A stretch of 64,000 bases of DNA, from contig NZ_CP080387.1 of assembly GCF_030036535.1 (NCBI RefSeq), forward strand, positions 1,674,001 to 1,738,000, read 5' to 3'. Position numbers and translations under genes: made by a program. This DNA comes from Agrobacterium cucumeris (GTDB lineage Bacteria; Pseudomonadota; Alphaproteobacteria; Rhizobiales; Rhizobiaceae). A model generated the notes under the pieces. That model did not search any database, was not told where the DNA came from, and saw only the letters and a list, made by a program, of their open reading frames with translations. Shown piece after piece: positions 46,928-54,999 of the stretch. Every line of letters begins with the position of its first letter. The stretch's first letter is position 1.

Positions 46928-47515
46928 ATGAGCATCTATCTCGTCCGTCACGGCCAGACCGAATTTAATGCCGTCCAGCGCTGGCAGGGTCAGGTCGATT
47001 CGCCGTTGACGGAGCTGGGACGACAACAGGCGGCGCGCATGGGGCGTAAGCTCGCCGCGCTGACCGGCACAGGTGAAGCGCATGTTTTCTCGAGCCCGCT
47101 CGGACGGGCACGGCAGACCTGCGAGATCATAGCCCGTGAGATCGGCGTGATAGACGGCATCACCCTCGATCCGGGTCTGATGGAAATCGGCATGGGTGCA
47201 TGGGATGGCATGACGGATTACGAGATCGATCACGAATATCCCGGCATGCGCGACGGACTGGACCGGCATGAGTGGTTTTTTCACGCCCCCGGGGGTGAAA
47301 CATTTGAGAGAATGACGGACCGCGTCACCCGCAGCCTGGAGACGATCAAACAGAGGCAGGCCCGCGACGCGATCATCATCTGCCACGGCATCACCAGCCG
47401 GATATTACGCGGCGTTTATGCGAGCCTCCCGAAAGACGAGACACTGCGCCTCGAAGTACCGCAAGACGCGTTCTTCCATCTCAGGCACGGCGACATTGCC
47501 CGGATCGATTGCTGA
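46928..47515 (+). CDS. Histidine phosphatase (phosphoglycerate-mutase-like)
   Basis: This 195-residue enzyme of the histidine phosphatase superfamily has the phospho-accepting motif LVRHGQTEFN (Arg7-His8-Gly9), the RxRQT segment GRARQTCEI, the glutamate region LMEIGMGAWDGM and the second catalytic histidine in IIICHGITSRI. The ATG at 46928 follows AGGAAAA. Whether it acts on phosphoglycerate, cobalamin precursors or a general phosphoester is not evident. It is a plus-strand gene wedged between tRNA-Trp and tuf, both minus strand, with a bidirectional terminator after it. Confidence 0.92.
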   Translation: MSIYLVRHGQTEFNAVQRWQGQVDSPLTELGRQQAARMGRKLAALTGTGEAHVFSSPLGRARQTCEIIAREIGVIDGITLDPGLMEIGMGAWDGMTDYEIDHEYPGMRDGLDRHEWFFHAPGGETFERMTDRVTRSLETIKQRQARDAIIICHGITSRILRGVYASLPKDETLRLEVPQDAFFHLRHGDIARIDC

Positions 47516-47528
47516 GGCTTTTTTGCAA

Positions 47529-47560
47529 TAAAAAACCCCGCTGTCTCCAGCGGGGTTTTC
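47529..47560. terminator. Bidirectional terminator between phosphatase and second tuf
   Basis: Stem AACCCCGCT/AGCGGGGTT with a six-base loop, AAAAA to the left and TTTT to the right. It ends the plus-strand phosphatase transcript and, on the minus strand, the second tuf transcript 23 bases past its stop. Confidence 0.88.
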
Positions 47561-47581
47561 TCAAATCCCTTACGGGAAAAG

Positions 47582-48758
47582 ATTACTCGACGATCGAGGC
47601 CACGATGCCGGCGCCGACGGTACGGCCGCCTTCGCGGATAGCGAAGCGCAGCTTTTCTTCCATCGCGATCGGAACGATCAGCTCGACTTCAACCGTGACG
47701 TTGTCGCCAGGCATAACCATTTCCGTGCCTTCCGGCAGAGAAACGATGCCGGTAACGTCCGTCGTGCGGAAGTAGAACTGCGGGCGGTAGTTCGTGAAGA
47801 ACGGCGTATGACGGCCGCCTTCTTCCTTCGTCAGGATGTAGGCTTCTGCCATGAACTTCTTGTGCGGCTTGACCGAACCCGGCTTGCACAGGATCTGACC
47901 ACGCTCAACGCCGTCACGGGTAACGCCGCGAACCAGAGCACCGATGTTGTCGCCAGCCTGGCCCTGATCGAGCAGCTTGCGGAACATTTCAACGCCGGTA
48001 ACCGTCGTCTTCGAGGTCGGACGAATGCCGACGATCTCGACTTCTTCACCAACCTTGACGATACCGCGCTCAACGCGACCCGTCACAACCGTACCACGGC
48101 CAGAGATCGAGAACACGTCTTCGATCGGCATCAGGAACGGCTGGTCGATCGGACGCTCAGGCGTCGGGATGTAGGCGTCAACAGCGGCCATCAGCTCGCG
48201 GATCGCGTCTTCACCGATCTTCTTGTCAGAATCTTCAAGAGCGGCAAGTGCCGAACCCTTGACGATCGGGATATCGTCGCCCGGGAAGTCGTAGGACGAC
48301 AGAAGTTCGCGAACTTCAAGCTCGACGAGCTCGAGAAGCTCGGCGTCGTCAACCTGGTCGACCTTGTTGAGGAACACGACGATTGCCGGAACGCCAACCT
48401 GACGGGCAAGCAGGATGTGCTCGCGGGTCTGCGGCATCGGGCCGTCAGCAGCCGAGCAAACCAGGATCGCGCCGTCCATCTGGGCAGCACCGGTGATCAT
48501 GTTCTTCACGTAGTCGGCGTGGCCGGGGCAGTCGACGTGCGCGTAGTGACGGGCAGGCGTCTCATACTCAACGTGTGCCGTCGAAATCGTGATACCACGG
48601 GCCTTTTCTTCAGGCGCGGCGTCGATCTGGTCATACGCCTTGAATTCGCCGAAGAACTTCGTGATCGCGGCAGTCAGCGACGTCTTGCCATGGTCAACGT
48701 GACCGATCGTGCCAATGTTGACGTGCGGCTTATTGCGCTCAAACTTGCTCTTTGCCAT
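47582..48758. repeat. 1177-bp duplicate of 27555-28731 (tuf)
   Basis: The block 47582-48758 matches 27555-28731. Translations in the coding and shadow frames are the same, and the lines I compared base by base agree. Identity ends one base beyond the stop codon and exactly at the start codon. The copies are in direct orientation, 20,027 bases apart. Confidence 0.93.
47583..48758 (-). CDS. tuf: Elongation factor Tu (copy 2)
   Basis: This copy has a 391-residue product identical to copy 1 at 27556-28731, with the same GTPase motifs. Unlike copy 1 it stands as its own unit: a candidate promoter at 48816-48844 upstream and a terminator downstream. In the ancestral arrangement this copy belongs between tRNA-Gly/Tyr and tRNA-Trp-secE, all on this strand; here other genes intervene on both sides. 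Different flanks allow separate regulation of identical proteins. Confidence 0.99.
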   Translation of the reverse strand: MAKSKFERNKPHVNIGTIGHVDHGKTSLTAAITKFFGEFKAYDQIDAAPEEKARGITISTAHVEYETPARHYAHVDCPGHADYVKNMITGAAQMDGAILVCSAADGPMPQTREHILLARQVGVPAIVVFLNKVDQVDDAELLELVELEVRELLSSYDFPGDDIPIVKGSALAALEDSDKKIGEDAIRELMAAVDAYIPTPERPIDQPFLMPIEDVFSISGRGTVVTGRVERGIVKVGEEVEIVGIRPTSKTTVTGVEMFRKLLDQGQAGDNIGALVRGVTRDGVERGQILCKPGSVKPHKKFMAEAYILTKEEGGRHTPFFTNYRPQFYFRTTDVTGIVSLPEGTEMVMPGDNVTVEVELIVPIAMEEKLRFAIREGGRTVGAGIVASIVE

Positions 48759-48815
48759 GTGAATTGCTTCCTGTGAACGTGAAGTAGTTTCCCCGGCGAA
48801 CCGGTTTGGTGTCGC

Positions 48816-48844
48816 CGTTTAAGGCTTTGTAAGCGAATGCGCAA
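48816..48844 (-). promoter_or_regulatory. Candidate promoter of the second tuf gene
   Basis: On the minus strand TTGCGC (48839-48844), a 17-base spacer, then TAAACG (48816-48821), about 60 bases before the tuf start. The -10 is identical to that proposed for rpsJ. Confidence 0.5.
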
Positions 48845-49056
48845 GACTTAATTGTGAAAGCGCCTGCGCACGCGCTTCAAGCGTGCCCCGAGGCCCGCAT
48901 ATGGTGTGTTGTTTGCGACATTTAAACCCTTGGAAGAATGACATCGACGCAAGCCGCGCGGAGTGCCTTTCTGCTATTCTCGATCACTAATTAAGATATT
49001 TCCATCACAACTTCTTTACCTGCACCGCCATGATGGCTTAAGGACAATCCATCGCC

Positions 49057-49160
49057 GGGGGGAGACGGGCGATCCCGATGCGGCGCTGGGCGCCATCCCA
49101 TGCCTTATCTCGTTCCGTCGCTTTCCCCCGCGACCTTTCTATCCGTTTCAGGACCATTCC
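49057..49160 (+). promoter_or_regulatory. Structured leader of the terC-like gene (riboswitch candidate)
   Basis: The 402-base gap between tuf and this gene holds no other gene. Before the ATG lies a G-run (49057-49062) followed by GAGA, then two tight hairpins, CGGG/CCCG (49066-49077) and GGCGC/GCGCC (49082-49094), then TTATCTCG. TerC-family genes in many bacteria carry the manganese-sensing yybP-ykoY riboswitch, which has a GGGGAG-type 5' strand. The likeness is only suggestive; the canonical later motif is not evident. Confidence 0.25.
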
Positions 49161-49793
49161 ATGGAAATCTTCACAGCCGCCGGTTTCACGGCATTCTTAC
49201 AGGTCATCGCGATCGATCTCGTTCTGGCGGGCGACAATGCCATCGTCATCGGCCTTGCCGCCGCCGGTCTTCCCGCCCATCTCCGCCGCAAGGCAATTCT
49301 GGTGGGCATCATCGCCGCCACCGTTTTGCGCATCGCCTTTGCCGCCGTCACCGTGCAGCTTCTCGCCATTGTCGGGCTGCAATTGTTCGGCGGCCTGCTG
49401 CTCGCCTGGGTGTGCTGGAAGATGTGGTCCGAACTGCGCGAAGCTGCCGGCTCCATCGAAGACGAGGTGACCGACGACGAAGCCGATCTGACCAAAGGCC
49501 ACAAGACCTTCTTTCAGGCCGCAACTCAGATCGTCATCGCCGATGTCTCCATGTCGCTGGACAACGTTCTGGCTGTTGCCGGCGCCGCACAGGAACATGT
49601 GACCGTCCTGGTGATCGGCCTCATCGTTTCGATCGCCCTCATGGGGCTTGCCGCCAACTTCGTCGCCAAGCTGCTGCACCGCTATCGCTGGATTTCCTAT
49701 CTCGGTCTGATGGTCATCATCTATGTGGCACTCAACATGCTCTATCACGGCGTGATCGAAGTCTTGCCCTATATCAAGGCCTATCTGGGCTGA
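49161..49793 (+). CDS. TerC/YjbE-family integral membrane protein
   Basis: This 210-residue inner-membrane protein has about seven helices. It carries the twice-repeated TerC signature with acidic residues inside the membrane: IDLVLAGDNAIVIGLAAAGL near the N-terminus and IVIADVSMSLDNVLAVAGAA in the middle. An acidic cytoplasmic loop (EDEVTDDEADLTKGH) lies between. TerC/Alx-type proteins are linked to manganese and other metal export and metalation of exported enzymes. The ATG at 49161 follows AGGA by seven bases; the longer frame from 48963 is unsupported. A strong terminator follows at 49817-49854. Confidence 0.92.
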   Translation: MEIFTAAGFTAFLQVIAIDLVLAGDNAIVIGLAAAGLPAHLRRKAILVGIIAATVLRIAFAAVTVQLLAIVGLQLFGGLLLAWVCWKMWSELREAAGSIEDEVTDDEADLTKGHKTFFQAATQIVIADVSMSLDNVLAVAGAAQEHVTVLVIGLIVSIALMGLAANFVAKLLHRYRWISYLGLMVIIYVALNMLYHGVIEVLPYIKAYLG

Positions 49794-49816
49794 GCCGCCC
49801 CGCAGAAACGCCATTT

Positions 49817-49854
49817 GAAAGGCCCGGAAACGTGAAGGTTTCCGGGCCTTTTTT
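49817..49854 (+). terminator. Terminator of the terC-like gene
   Basis: A perfect GGCCCGGAAAC/GTTTCCGGGCC stem with a GAAG-type loop is followed by TTTTTT, 24 bases past the stop codon. Confidence 0.9.
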
Positions 49855-50068
49855 ACGCGCTGCCGAGCGCGATGAACGTCTTCGAAAACCCCTTCGACCC
49901 ACCGGCAGGCACACCTCGAGAATCACGCGATTCAACCGCTGCAACATCCGGGCAAGGCAGGGAAATCGTAATTTCTCGCCTATGGGTTCTGGCAATTGAG
50001 GTCAGCCACAAGCAAGCCTAGGGAGCTAGTAATAAGTCATAATAATAAAAAGAAAGGTAAAGCTGCCA

Positions 50069-50182
50069 ATGGCTTATGACTGGAGCGGCGGTCGTACCCG
50101 TCGCCGTCGAAGGGTGAAACTCGGCGTTGTCGCAAGCTCCCTCATCCTTCTCGCGCTGCTGGCGTCGCTCGTTCTCGTCTGA
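50069..50182 (+). CDS. Very small Arg-rich single-helix membrane protein
   Basis: A 37-residue frame: MAYDWSGGRTRRRRRVKLGV followed by VASSLILLALLASLVLV. A positively charged cytoplasmic N-terminus (five Arg in a row) precedes a hydrophobic helix reaching the C-terminus, so it should sit in the inner membrane with its N-terminus inside. A weak purine-rich stretch (AAAGGTAAAG) lies 7-16 bases upstream. Codon use matches neighbouring genes. No family recognised. The 275 bases between terC and this frame hold only the terminator and AT-rich sequence. Confidence 0.5.
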   Translation: MAYDWSGGRTRRRRRVKLGVVASSLILLALLASLVLV

Positions 50183-50274
50183 ACGCGACGCAAGCGCAGA
50201 CCAACACTGACCGGCGGCATGGCAAGGTTTCATAACCGCCCTGCCGCCGCTCCTTTAAAGGCTACTGCTGCCGA

Positions 50275-50643
50275 TCAGGACTTCTTCTTTTCCACGCAGT
50301 GAACCGGCTTCTTCATCTCCGGATCCGCCATCAGATCATAAAGATCGGCCTCCTCACCCTTCGACCACCAGACGTGAACGCCGCCCTGATATCTGGCGCC
50401 TGAGCCTGAAATGACATTCGCGGCAACGATGACGCCATCCTTCAGCCCCAGCCGCACGAGGCTGATATCGCCGGCATTGAAATAAACGGCGTCCACCGTG
50501 TCGGCGGCGCATTGATAGACAGCCTCGACCTTCTCGATCGTCGTGTCCTTCGGAAGCGGAATCACCAGATCATCAGCCAGAGCGCTGGAAGCGACCGCCG
50601 ACGACAGGATTGCAAGACACGTGATGGCGATGGATTTTCTCAT
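50275..50643 (-). CDS. MliC-family periplasmic lysozyme inhibitor (putative)
   Basis: This 122-residue protein has a signal peptide (MRKSIAITCLAILSSAVASS, cleavage near ALA) and starts at 50643 behind AGGAAAGGG. The mature domain matches the MliC fold: EAVYQCAADTVDAVYFNAGD, then LVRLGLKDGVIVAANVISGS and the hallmark SGARYQGGVHVWWSKGEEA, with a final cysteine in KPVHC. MliC proteins insert a loop into the active site of c-type lysozyme. No lipobox is visible, so it is more likely soluble in the periplasm than a lipoprotein. With the LprI-type gene at 5.1 kb, the window has two candidate inhibitors. Confidence 0.85.
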   Translation of the reverse strand: MRKSIAITCLAILSSAVASSALADDLVIPLPKDTTIEKVEAVYQCAADTVDAVYFNAGDISLVRLGLKDGVIVAANVISGSGARYQGGVHVWWSKGEEADLYDLMADPEMKKPVHCVEKKKS

Positions 50644-50819
50644 GTTGACCCTTTCCTGATCCAGTCGAAACATAAGGTCACGACAGCAAAGCCAAAATTG
50701 GGCGGACCATTCCTGACTTTTGGAATTTGCGGAAACATGAACGACGGAGGACATGCCGAAGCATATCGACGACACGTCTATCCGCTGTCAGCTCATGCCG
50801 GAAGGCACACCCGGTGCCC

Positions 50820-50915
50820 TTATCGATACATCCAGTAAGCGGCGCCAAGGATAACCGCCCACATCAGCAATGATATGGCCAGCACTGTGAGATAGTTTCG
50901 AAATCGTCTGGTCAT
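50820..50915 (-). CDS. Possible very small membrane protein
   Basis: A 31-residue frame on the minus strand: MTRRFRNYLTVLAISLLMWA then VILGAAYWMYR. A basic N-terminus is followed by one hydrophobic helix and a short basic end. The only ribosome-binding-like string is GGGCGG directly before the ATG, which is too close, so the call is tentative. It is oriented like the MliC gene and lies upstream of it by 176 bases. Confidence 0.35.
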   Translation of the reverse strand: MTRRFRNYLTVLAISLLMWAVILGAAYWMYR

Positions 50916-51283
50916 CCGCCCACATTGCCGGTCGGCCATCACCGGACAGCGCTTACCGTTGAATTGCTGGATGCGGGTCGAACCGCAGGATCAACTCTTT
51001 CTACCAAGATACTGAATCACGGACTATTCACAGATTTTACCCGCCCGAAAACGGGGTTGCCCCAGGGCCCCGGATGTTACCGGCTGTAAGAGTTAATTCC
51101 CGGCCACGCCTGACCATCTTGCATGGCCATAAGAAGCCTTGCCCACCTTTGCCCTATCTGGTGGCGGCGATGGAGAGCGCATGAACACATCCTCCCCGGC
51201 TGAAACCGTTCCCGCCTGCCAATATGATTCTGGAATCAGTCTGATGGTCGGGCGACGGCAGTCGGCCGCCGCCCCGTCGCTTG
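50916..51283. other. Intergenic region, no gene seen
   Basis: These 368 bases lie between the possible small protein and the duplicated-motif gene. Open frames here on both strands lack good starts and have low-complexity or Cys/Arg-rich products. No repeat, RNA gene or convincing promoter was found. Confidence 0.4.
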
Positions 51284-51733
51284 TCAGCTCTTCAGCGCCG
51301 TGTTGCACAGGCTCCAGTAGCCGCCGCCCTTCTGAATCCACTTCAGATCGCCGAGCGTGCCGTCATTCTTGTTCTTGTGGTAGGAGTCGACACAGGTCTT
51401 CAGGCGTGCCTTGCCAGGCGTTTCGCTTGAATATTTCTTATCGACAGCACTCGGAAAAGCGACGCCCTTCGGGGCCTTTGTCGTCGCTTTTTCGGGTTCT
51501 TTGTCGGTTGTAGCCGCGACCTGCTTGTCGTCGGCCGCATCTTCGGCCGCCGCATCGGCACCGCAGAATTTGGCGCGATAGTCGTTCCACTTGACGTCCT
51601 TCGCGGATCCGTCGGCTTTCGCCGCCTGATACTTCACGCTGCACTCCTTCATGGTGAGTGCGGCTGCGGGGGAGACGAACGCTGCCGATGCCAGCAGCGC
51701 AAAGGATGAGAGAATGACAACCCTGTTAAACAT
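51284..51733 (-). CDS. Secreted protein with two Cys/Trp repeats
   Basis: This 149-residue exported protein starts at 51733 behind GGGAG, with a signal peptide (MFNRVVILSSFALLASAAFV, cleavage near AAA). The mature chain has two related modules: KECSVKYQAAKADGSAKDVK then WNDYRAKFCG, and KTCVDSYHKNKNDGTLGDLK then W and a closing SLCNTAL. Each has a Cys pair about 30 residues apart and the core Y-x-x-x-K-x-D/N-G. An Ala/Asp/Lys/Thr-rich low-complexity linker (about residues 60-100) joins them. Related single modules occur in rhizobial hypothetical proteins. Function unknown; disulfide-bonded periplasmic location is inferred. Confidence 0.8.
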   Translation of the reverse strand: MFNRVVILSSFALLASAAFVSPAAALTMKECSVKYQAAKADGSAKDVKWNDYRAKFCGADAAAEDAADDKQVAATTDKEPEKATTKAPKGVAFPSAVDKKYSSETPGKARLKTCVDSYHKNKNDGTLGDLKWIQKGGGYWSLCNTALKS

Positions 51734-52067
51734 TGAAGACTCCCGTTTGCATGATTGCCGGCCGACTATCCGACCGGATTTTCCGCTTGTCAACGAGCAG
51801 TGCGGGAAGGACGGAAAGTCGAATTGACGGGGGAATGAAACGTGTTCAGAGGACACGGCATCTTCCTGGTAAAGACGGCATCATGCCGGCTCACATTTGC
51901 GCGTGGACGCGTAAGGCCCAACAGCCGCCGCAAGCGACCTCTCCAATCCCGCCGCCTCACCTTTTACCGATCGCGAAGAATCACGTGTTCGTGTGGCGTC
52001 AACCCTCTCACGGAACGAATTTCCTAAATTTTCGTTAGCATCCCGAACGAATAACGAGGATTTATCG
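51734..52067. other. Divergent intergenic region, no gene seen
   Basis: These 334 bases lie between two divergent secreted-protein genes. The GAGGA ribosome binding site of the BA14K gene is at 52056-52060. No clear promoter hexamers, repeats or RNA genes were found. Confidence 0.4.
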
Positions 52068-52394
52068 ATGTTGAGGATGCCGAAGACTATCTCCGCACTC
52101 GCTCTTGGCGTCGCATTATCTGGCGCTTCTGTCATGCCCGCCCACGCGCTGAGCCTTATACAGCCGGCCTATGAACCGCCGGAACAGGCACAGAATTCGA
52201 ACCAGCGTGGCTATCCCGCATCCGCCTTCGCCGCGGGCAAGGGTGAGGAAGCCACATCGAATGGCTACGCCCTGTCGCAGGCGGAGATAAACCACGTCAA
52301 ATGGTGTGCGGCGCGATACACCTCCTACCATCCGACCGATAACAGCTACATGGCCCCTGCGGGGACACGCACCCAGTGTCTTTCTCCCTATTAA
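52068..52394 (+). CDS. BA14K-family secreted protein
   Basis: This 108-residue protein starts at 52068 (GAGGA eight bases ahead), with a signal peptide (PKTISALALGVALSGASVMP, cleavage near AHA). The C-terminal 30 residues hold the BA14K motif: HVKWCAARYTSYHPTDNSYM followed by a Cys and final SPY. The family is named after a Brucella immunoreactive 14-kDa protein with lectin-like activity and is common in Rhizobiales; binding activity here is inferred. The middle region is Gln/Asn/Gly-rich and probably unstructured. Confidence 0.88.
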   Translation: MLRMPKTISALALGVALSGASVMPAHALSLIQPAYEPPEQAQNSNQRGYPASAFAAGKGEEATSNGYALSQAEINHVKWCAARYTSYHPTDNSYMAPAGTRTQCLSPY

Positions 52395-52448
52395 CGCCCG
52401 GCTGGGAGAACAGCCTGTTGCGCACGCAGGTTCCGGAGCTGGCTCCAG

Positions 52449-53138
52449 TTACGATACGCTTTTAGCCGCCTCGTCGATCAATCCGGCGACGGCGGCAGGA
52501 TGCGACGCAAGGGATGCGTGGCTTGCTTCAAGCGAAATAACCTGACGAGCCCCCAATCGAGCCGACATGAGATGCTGGTTCTCCGGGGAGATCATCCGAT
52601 CATCGGTTGAAATCTGATACCAGGACGGTTTTGCTTTCCAGGCAGGCTTTGAGATAGCATTTCCAAAAGTCGAGGCGAGCGGCGCCTTCTGGGTCACCGC
52701 CATGACCAGCGCTTCGTCAGCGCTGAGATCCTGGCAAAAACTCTCATGGAACTTGTCTGCGCGCAGCCAGAGATAACCGTCGTCATCAGGCGCAAGATTT
52801 GCAACCGCCGCAGGCGGATGCTGCTGAGTGATGCCTCCGGGGCTCTCGCCTGCATCGGGGGCGAAGGCGGCGATATAAACAAGCCCGACAACATTCGGCA
52901 GATTGCCGACTTCCGTGATGACCGCGCCACCGTAGGAGTGTCCAACAAGCAGAACGGGGCCATCCTGTTGCGCAACCATCTTGCGGGTGCGCTCAACATC
53001 GTCGGCGAGTGATGTCAGTGGTAATTCGACAGCCTTGAGAGTGTAACCTCTGCCGGCAAGATCGACGATTACTTTGCTCCAGTGGGCAGCCCCGCCCCAG
53101 AACCCATGCACGAGAATAATCGTCGGCTTCGAACCCAT
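52449..53138 (-). CDS. Alpha/beta hydrolase
   Basis: This 229-residue cytoplasmic hydrolase has the oxyanion strand VHGFWGGAAHW, the nucleophile elbow GHSYGG (Ser68), an acid in ISTDDRMISPENQ and the catalytic histidine in EASHASLASHP. The proportions resemble the small esterases close to the salicylate/methyl-ester hydrolase group. Substrate cannot be told. It converges with the BA14K gene and has 509 non-coding bases upstream. Confidence 0.9.
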   Translation of the reverse strand: MGSKPTIILVHGFWGGAAHWSKVIVDLAGRGYTLKAVELPLTSLADDVERTRKMVAQQDGPVLLVGHSYGGAVITEVGNLPNVVGLVYIAAFAPDAGESPGGITQQHPPAAVANLAPDDDGYLWLRADKFHESFCQDLSADEALVMAVTQKAPLASTFGNAISKPAWKAKPSWYQISTDDRMISPENQHLMSARLGARQVISLEASHASLASHPAAVAGLIDEAAKSVS

Positions 53139-53647
53139 GTGTCACTCCTCGGTTGGAATTACGACACCGGTCGTTGGCCGCTCTTGTCGGACGTTCGCTG
53201 GCGTCGAGTGATTACTGCACTTGCCGGGACAGGAATAATCGGCGCATCCTGGCCCCGCGAGAGCAATGTAGCATGCTGTTATGGTGCCGGTCGAAATCAT
53301 ATGTAAACACGATAGCGTCACCTGTGGGCTTGGCCCGGCGAGCGCTGATTACGCAACTGCGTGAATTGAGAGTAACATCAGATAGTCGACAGGCAAGCCC
53401 ATATGGCCCCCTGCTCCAAAAACTCTATCGATGTTGGAAAGAGCGGTTGGATTTCCAGCGAGATTTTTGATGGGCGACTTCAAGTCGCGACATTTTGAGG
53501 GCGAGATCGGCCCGGCTTCCAACCGCTTTAGTCAATATCGCGATTTCTAACACCAGAATTGCTGGATGCCCTACACGATCTCGCGGGCGTCAGAAAACGC
53601 TGCAAACCGTATCTAACGAACGTCTTTGATTGTACCGGGAGAGTAAA
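53139..53647. other. Intergenic region, no gene seen
   Basis: These 509 bases lie between the hydrolase start and the tRNA-Gly 3' end. Open frames of up to about 105 codons exist but have atypical codon use and no family likeness. No intact RNA gene, insertion sequence or direct repeat was found. It could be a decayed remnant at the edge of the inserted block. Confidence 0.4.
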
Positions 53648-53721
53648 TGGAGCGGGTAGCGGGAATCGAACCCGCGTATTCAGCTTGGAAGGCTGCTGCT
53701 CTACCATTGAGCTATACCCGC
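53648..53721 (-). tRNA. tRNA-Gly (TCC anticodon)
   Basis: A complete 74-base cloverleaf: acceptor GCGGGTA/TACCCGC, D-arm AGCTCAATGGTAGAGC, anticodon loop CTTCCAA (anticodon TCC), T-arm with GGTTCGATTCC and encoded CCA. The base of the anticodon stem (G-A) is mismatched. It follows tRNA-Tyr by 25 bases on the same strand. Confidence 0.97.
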
Positions 53722-53746
53722 GGTGGTGATTTCGATCCGTGCAGAA

Positions 53747-53831
53747 TGGTGGAGGGAGTTGGATTTGAACCAACGTAGGCGTAGCCAACGGATTTACAGT
53801 CCGTCCCCTTTAACCACTCGGGCATCCCTCC
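53747..53831 (-). tRNA. tRNA-Tyr (GTA anticodon)
   Basis: A complete 85-base type II tRNA: acceptor GGAGGGA/TCCCTCC, D-arm GCCCGAGTGGTTAAAGGGG, anticodon loop CTGTAAA (anticodon GTA), a long variable arm, T-arm GGTTCAAATCC and encoded CCA. It precedes tRNA-Gly, the same order as E. coli tyrU-glyT upstream of tufB. Confidence 0.98.
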
Positions 53832-54040
53832 AGCTTTCTGCTAGGATCGAGCTACCAAGCTCTTCAGATTTTGCCGCGGCGAAGCGCCATTGCGTCGTCT
53901 GTGGCGCGTATATGACGGCCTCGTTCGTTTCTGTCAACACGCCCTTTCACGAATTTTCGGGAAAAAATTCAAACATGTTTACAGTCCTGTGGATTATCGC
54001 GGGGGCTGGTGCGCGCCTCCTAGCGGAGATATAAGGCGCC

Positions 54041-54928
54041 ATGAGCAAAGACGATCCAAACAACAAATCCACCCGCGATACGCACTACGCCACCCTGCGC
54101 CGCGCCGTACGCGACGCCAAGCGCGAAAGGGGCGAAATCCCCACTCCGCCGCAGCAGAGGCGCAGGAACCGCGATGCGGACGACTGGAAGCCGCCGCAGC
54201 TTGCACCGGATCAGGTGCATCTTTACGGCCTGCATACGGTGCGCGCCGCACTCACCAATCCCGAACGGCAGATCGTCAAGCTCTCCGTCACCCAGAATGC
54301 GCTTGCACGTCTGGATATCGGCGAGGCGGACGCCCAGCCCTTCCCTGTCGAGATGGTTTCCCCGCAGGATATCGACAAGGTACTCGGCCCCGAGGCGATC
54401 CATCAGGGCGTGATGCTGGAAACGAAGCCATTGCCGGTCAAGAGGCTCGGCGCGCTGAAGGACAGCCCGCTCGTCCTCGTGCTCGATCAGGTTACCGATC
54501 CCCACAATGTCGGCGCCATCATGCGCTCGGCGGTCGCCTTCAACGCCGGCGCAGTCATCACCACCATGCGCCACAGCCCGACCGAGTCGGGCGTCCTGGC
54601 AAAATCCGCCTCCGGCGCGCTGGAACTCATCCCCTATATCCAGATCACCAATCTGGCGGATGCGCTGGGCGAGTTGCACAAACTCGGCTTCTTTTCGGTT
54701 GGGCTGGATTCGGAAGGCCCCGCCCCCATCGAACAGACCTTCAGCGGCGCAAAAGTCGCGCTGGTACTGGGAGCTGAAGGCAAGGGTCTGCGCCAGAAGA
54801 CTCGCGAAACCGTCTCGGCGCTCGCCCGTCTCGATATGCCCGGCGAGATCAAATCGCTTAACGTGTCGAATGCGGCGGCCATCGCCCTTTACGCAACGCA
54901 GCAATTTCTGGGCAAAGCGTCGTCCTGA
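54041..54928 (+). CDS. rlmB: 23S rRNA 2'-O-ribose methyltransferase, RlmB/SpoU family
   Basis: This 295-residue SAM-dependent knotted (SPOUT) methyltransferase probably modifies G2251 of 23S rRNA. The N-terminal 55 residues are basic and unstructured; a substrate-binding domain follows (LYGLHTVRAALTNPERQIVK). The three SpoU motifs are intact: LDQVTDPHNVGAIMRSAVAF, VLGAEGKGLRQ and IKSLNVSNAAAIALY. AAGGCG lies before the ATG. It diverges from the tRNA-Tyr gene. The TrmH-type alternative is less likely given the N-terminal domain. Confidence 0.92.
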   Translation: MSKDDPNNKSTRDTHYATLRRAVRDAKRERGEIPTPPQQRRRNRDADDWKPPQLAPDQVHLYGLHTVRAALTNPERQIVKLSVTQNALARLDIGEADAQPFPVEMVSPQDIDKVLGPEAIHQGVMLETKPLPVKRLGALKDSPLVLVLDQVTDPHNVGAIMRSAVAFNAGAVITTMRHSPTESGVLAKSASGALELIPYIQITNLADALGELHKLGFFSVGLDSEGPAPIEQTFSGAKVALVLGAEGKGLRQKTRETVSALARLDMPGEIKSLNVSNAAAIALYATQQFLGKASS

Positions 54929-54999
54929 CGCTTTCCCTTCCTTGCGAAATCACAAAGCGCAACGCATGCTGCGCTTTTTCGCAAGGAGCAAATTTCAAC

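Noticed and set aside
51093..51513. Two overlapping frames (82 codons minus, 124 codons plus) near 51.2 kb
   Set aside because: The plus frame runs antisense into the secreted-protein gene and is Ser/Arg/Cys-rich; the minus frame has no ribosome binding site. Neither resembles a protein.
53153..53470. 105-codon plus-strand frame between the hydrolase and tRNA-Gly
   Set aside because: No binding site, unusual composition and no family likeness; could be a remnant but cannot be supported.
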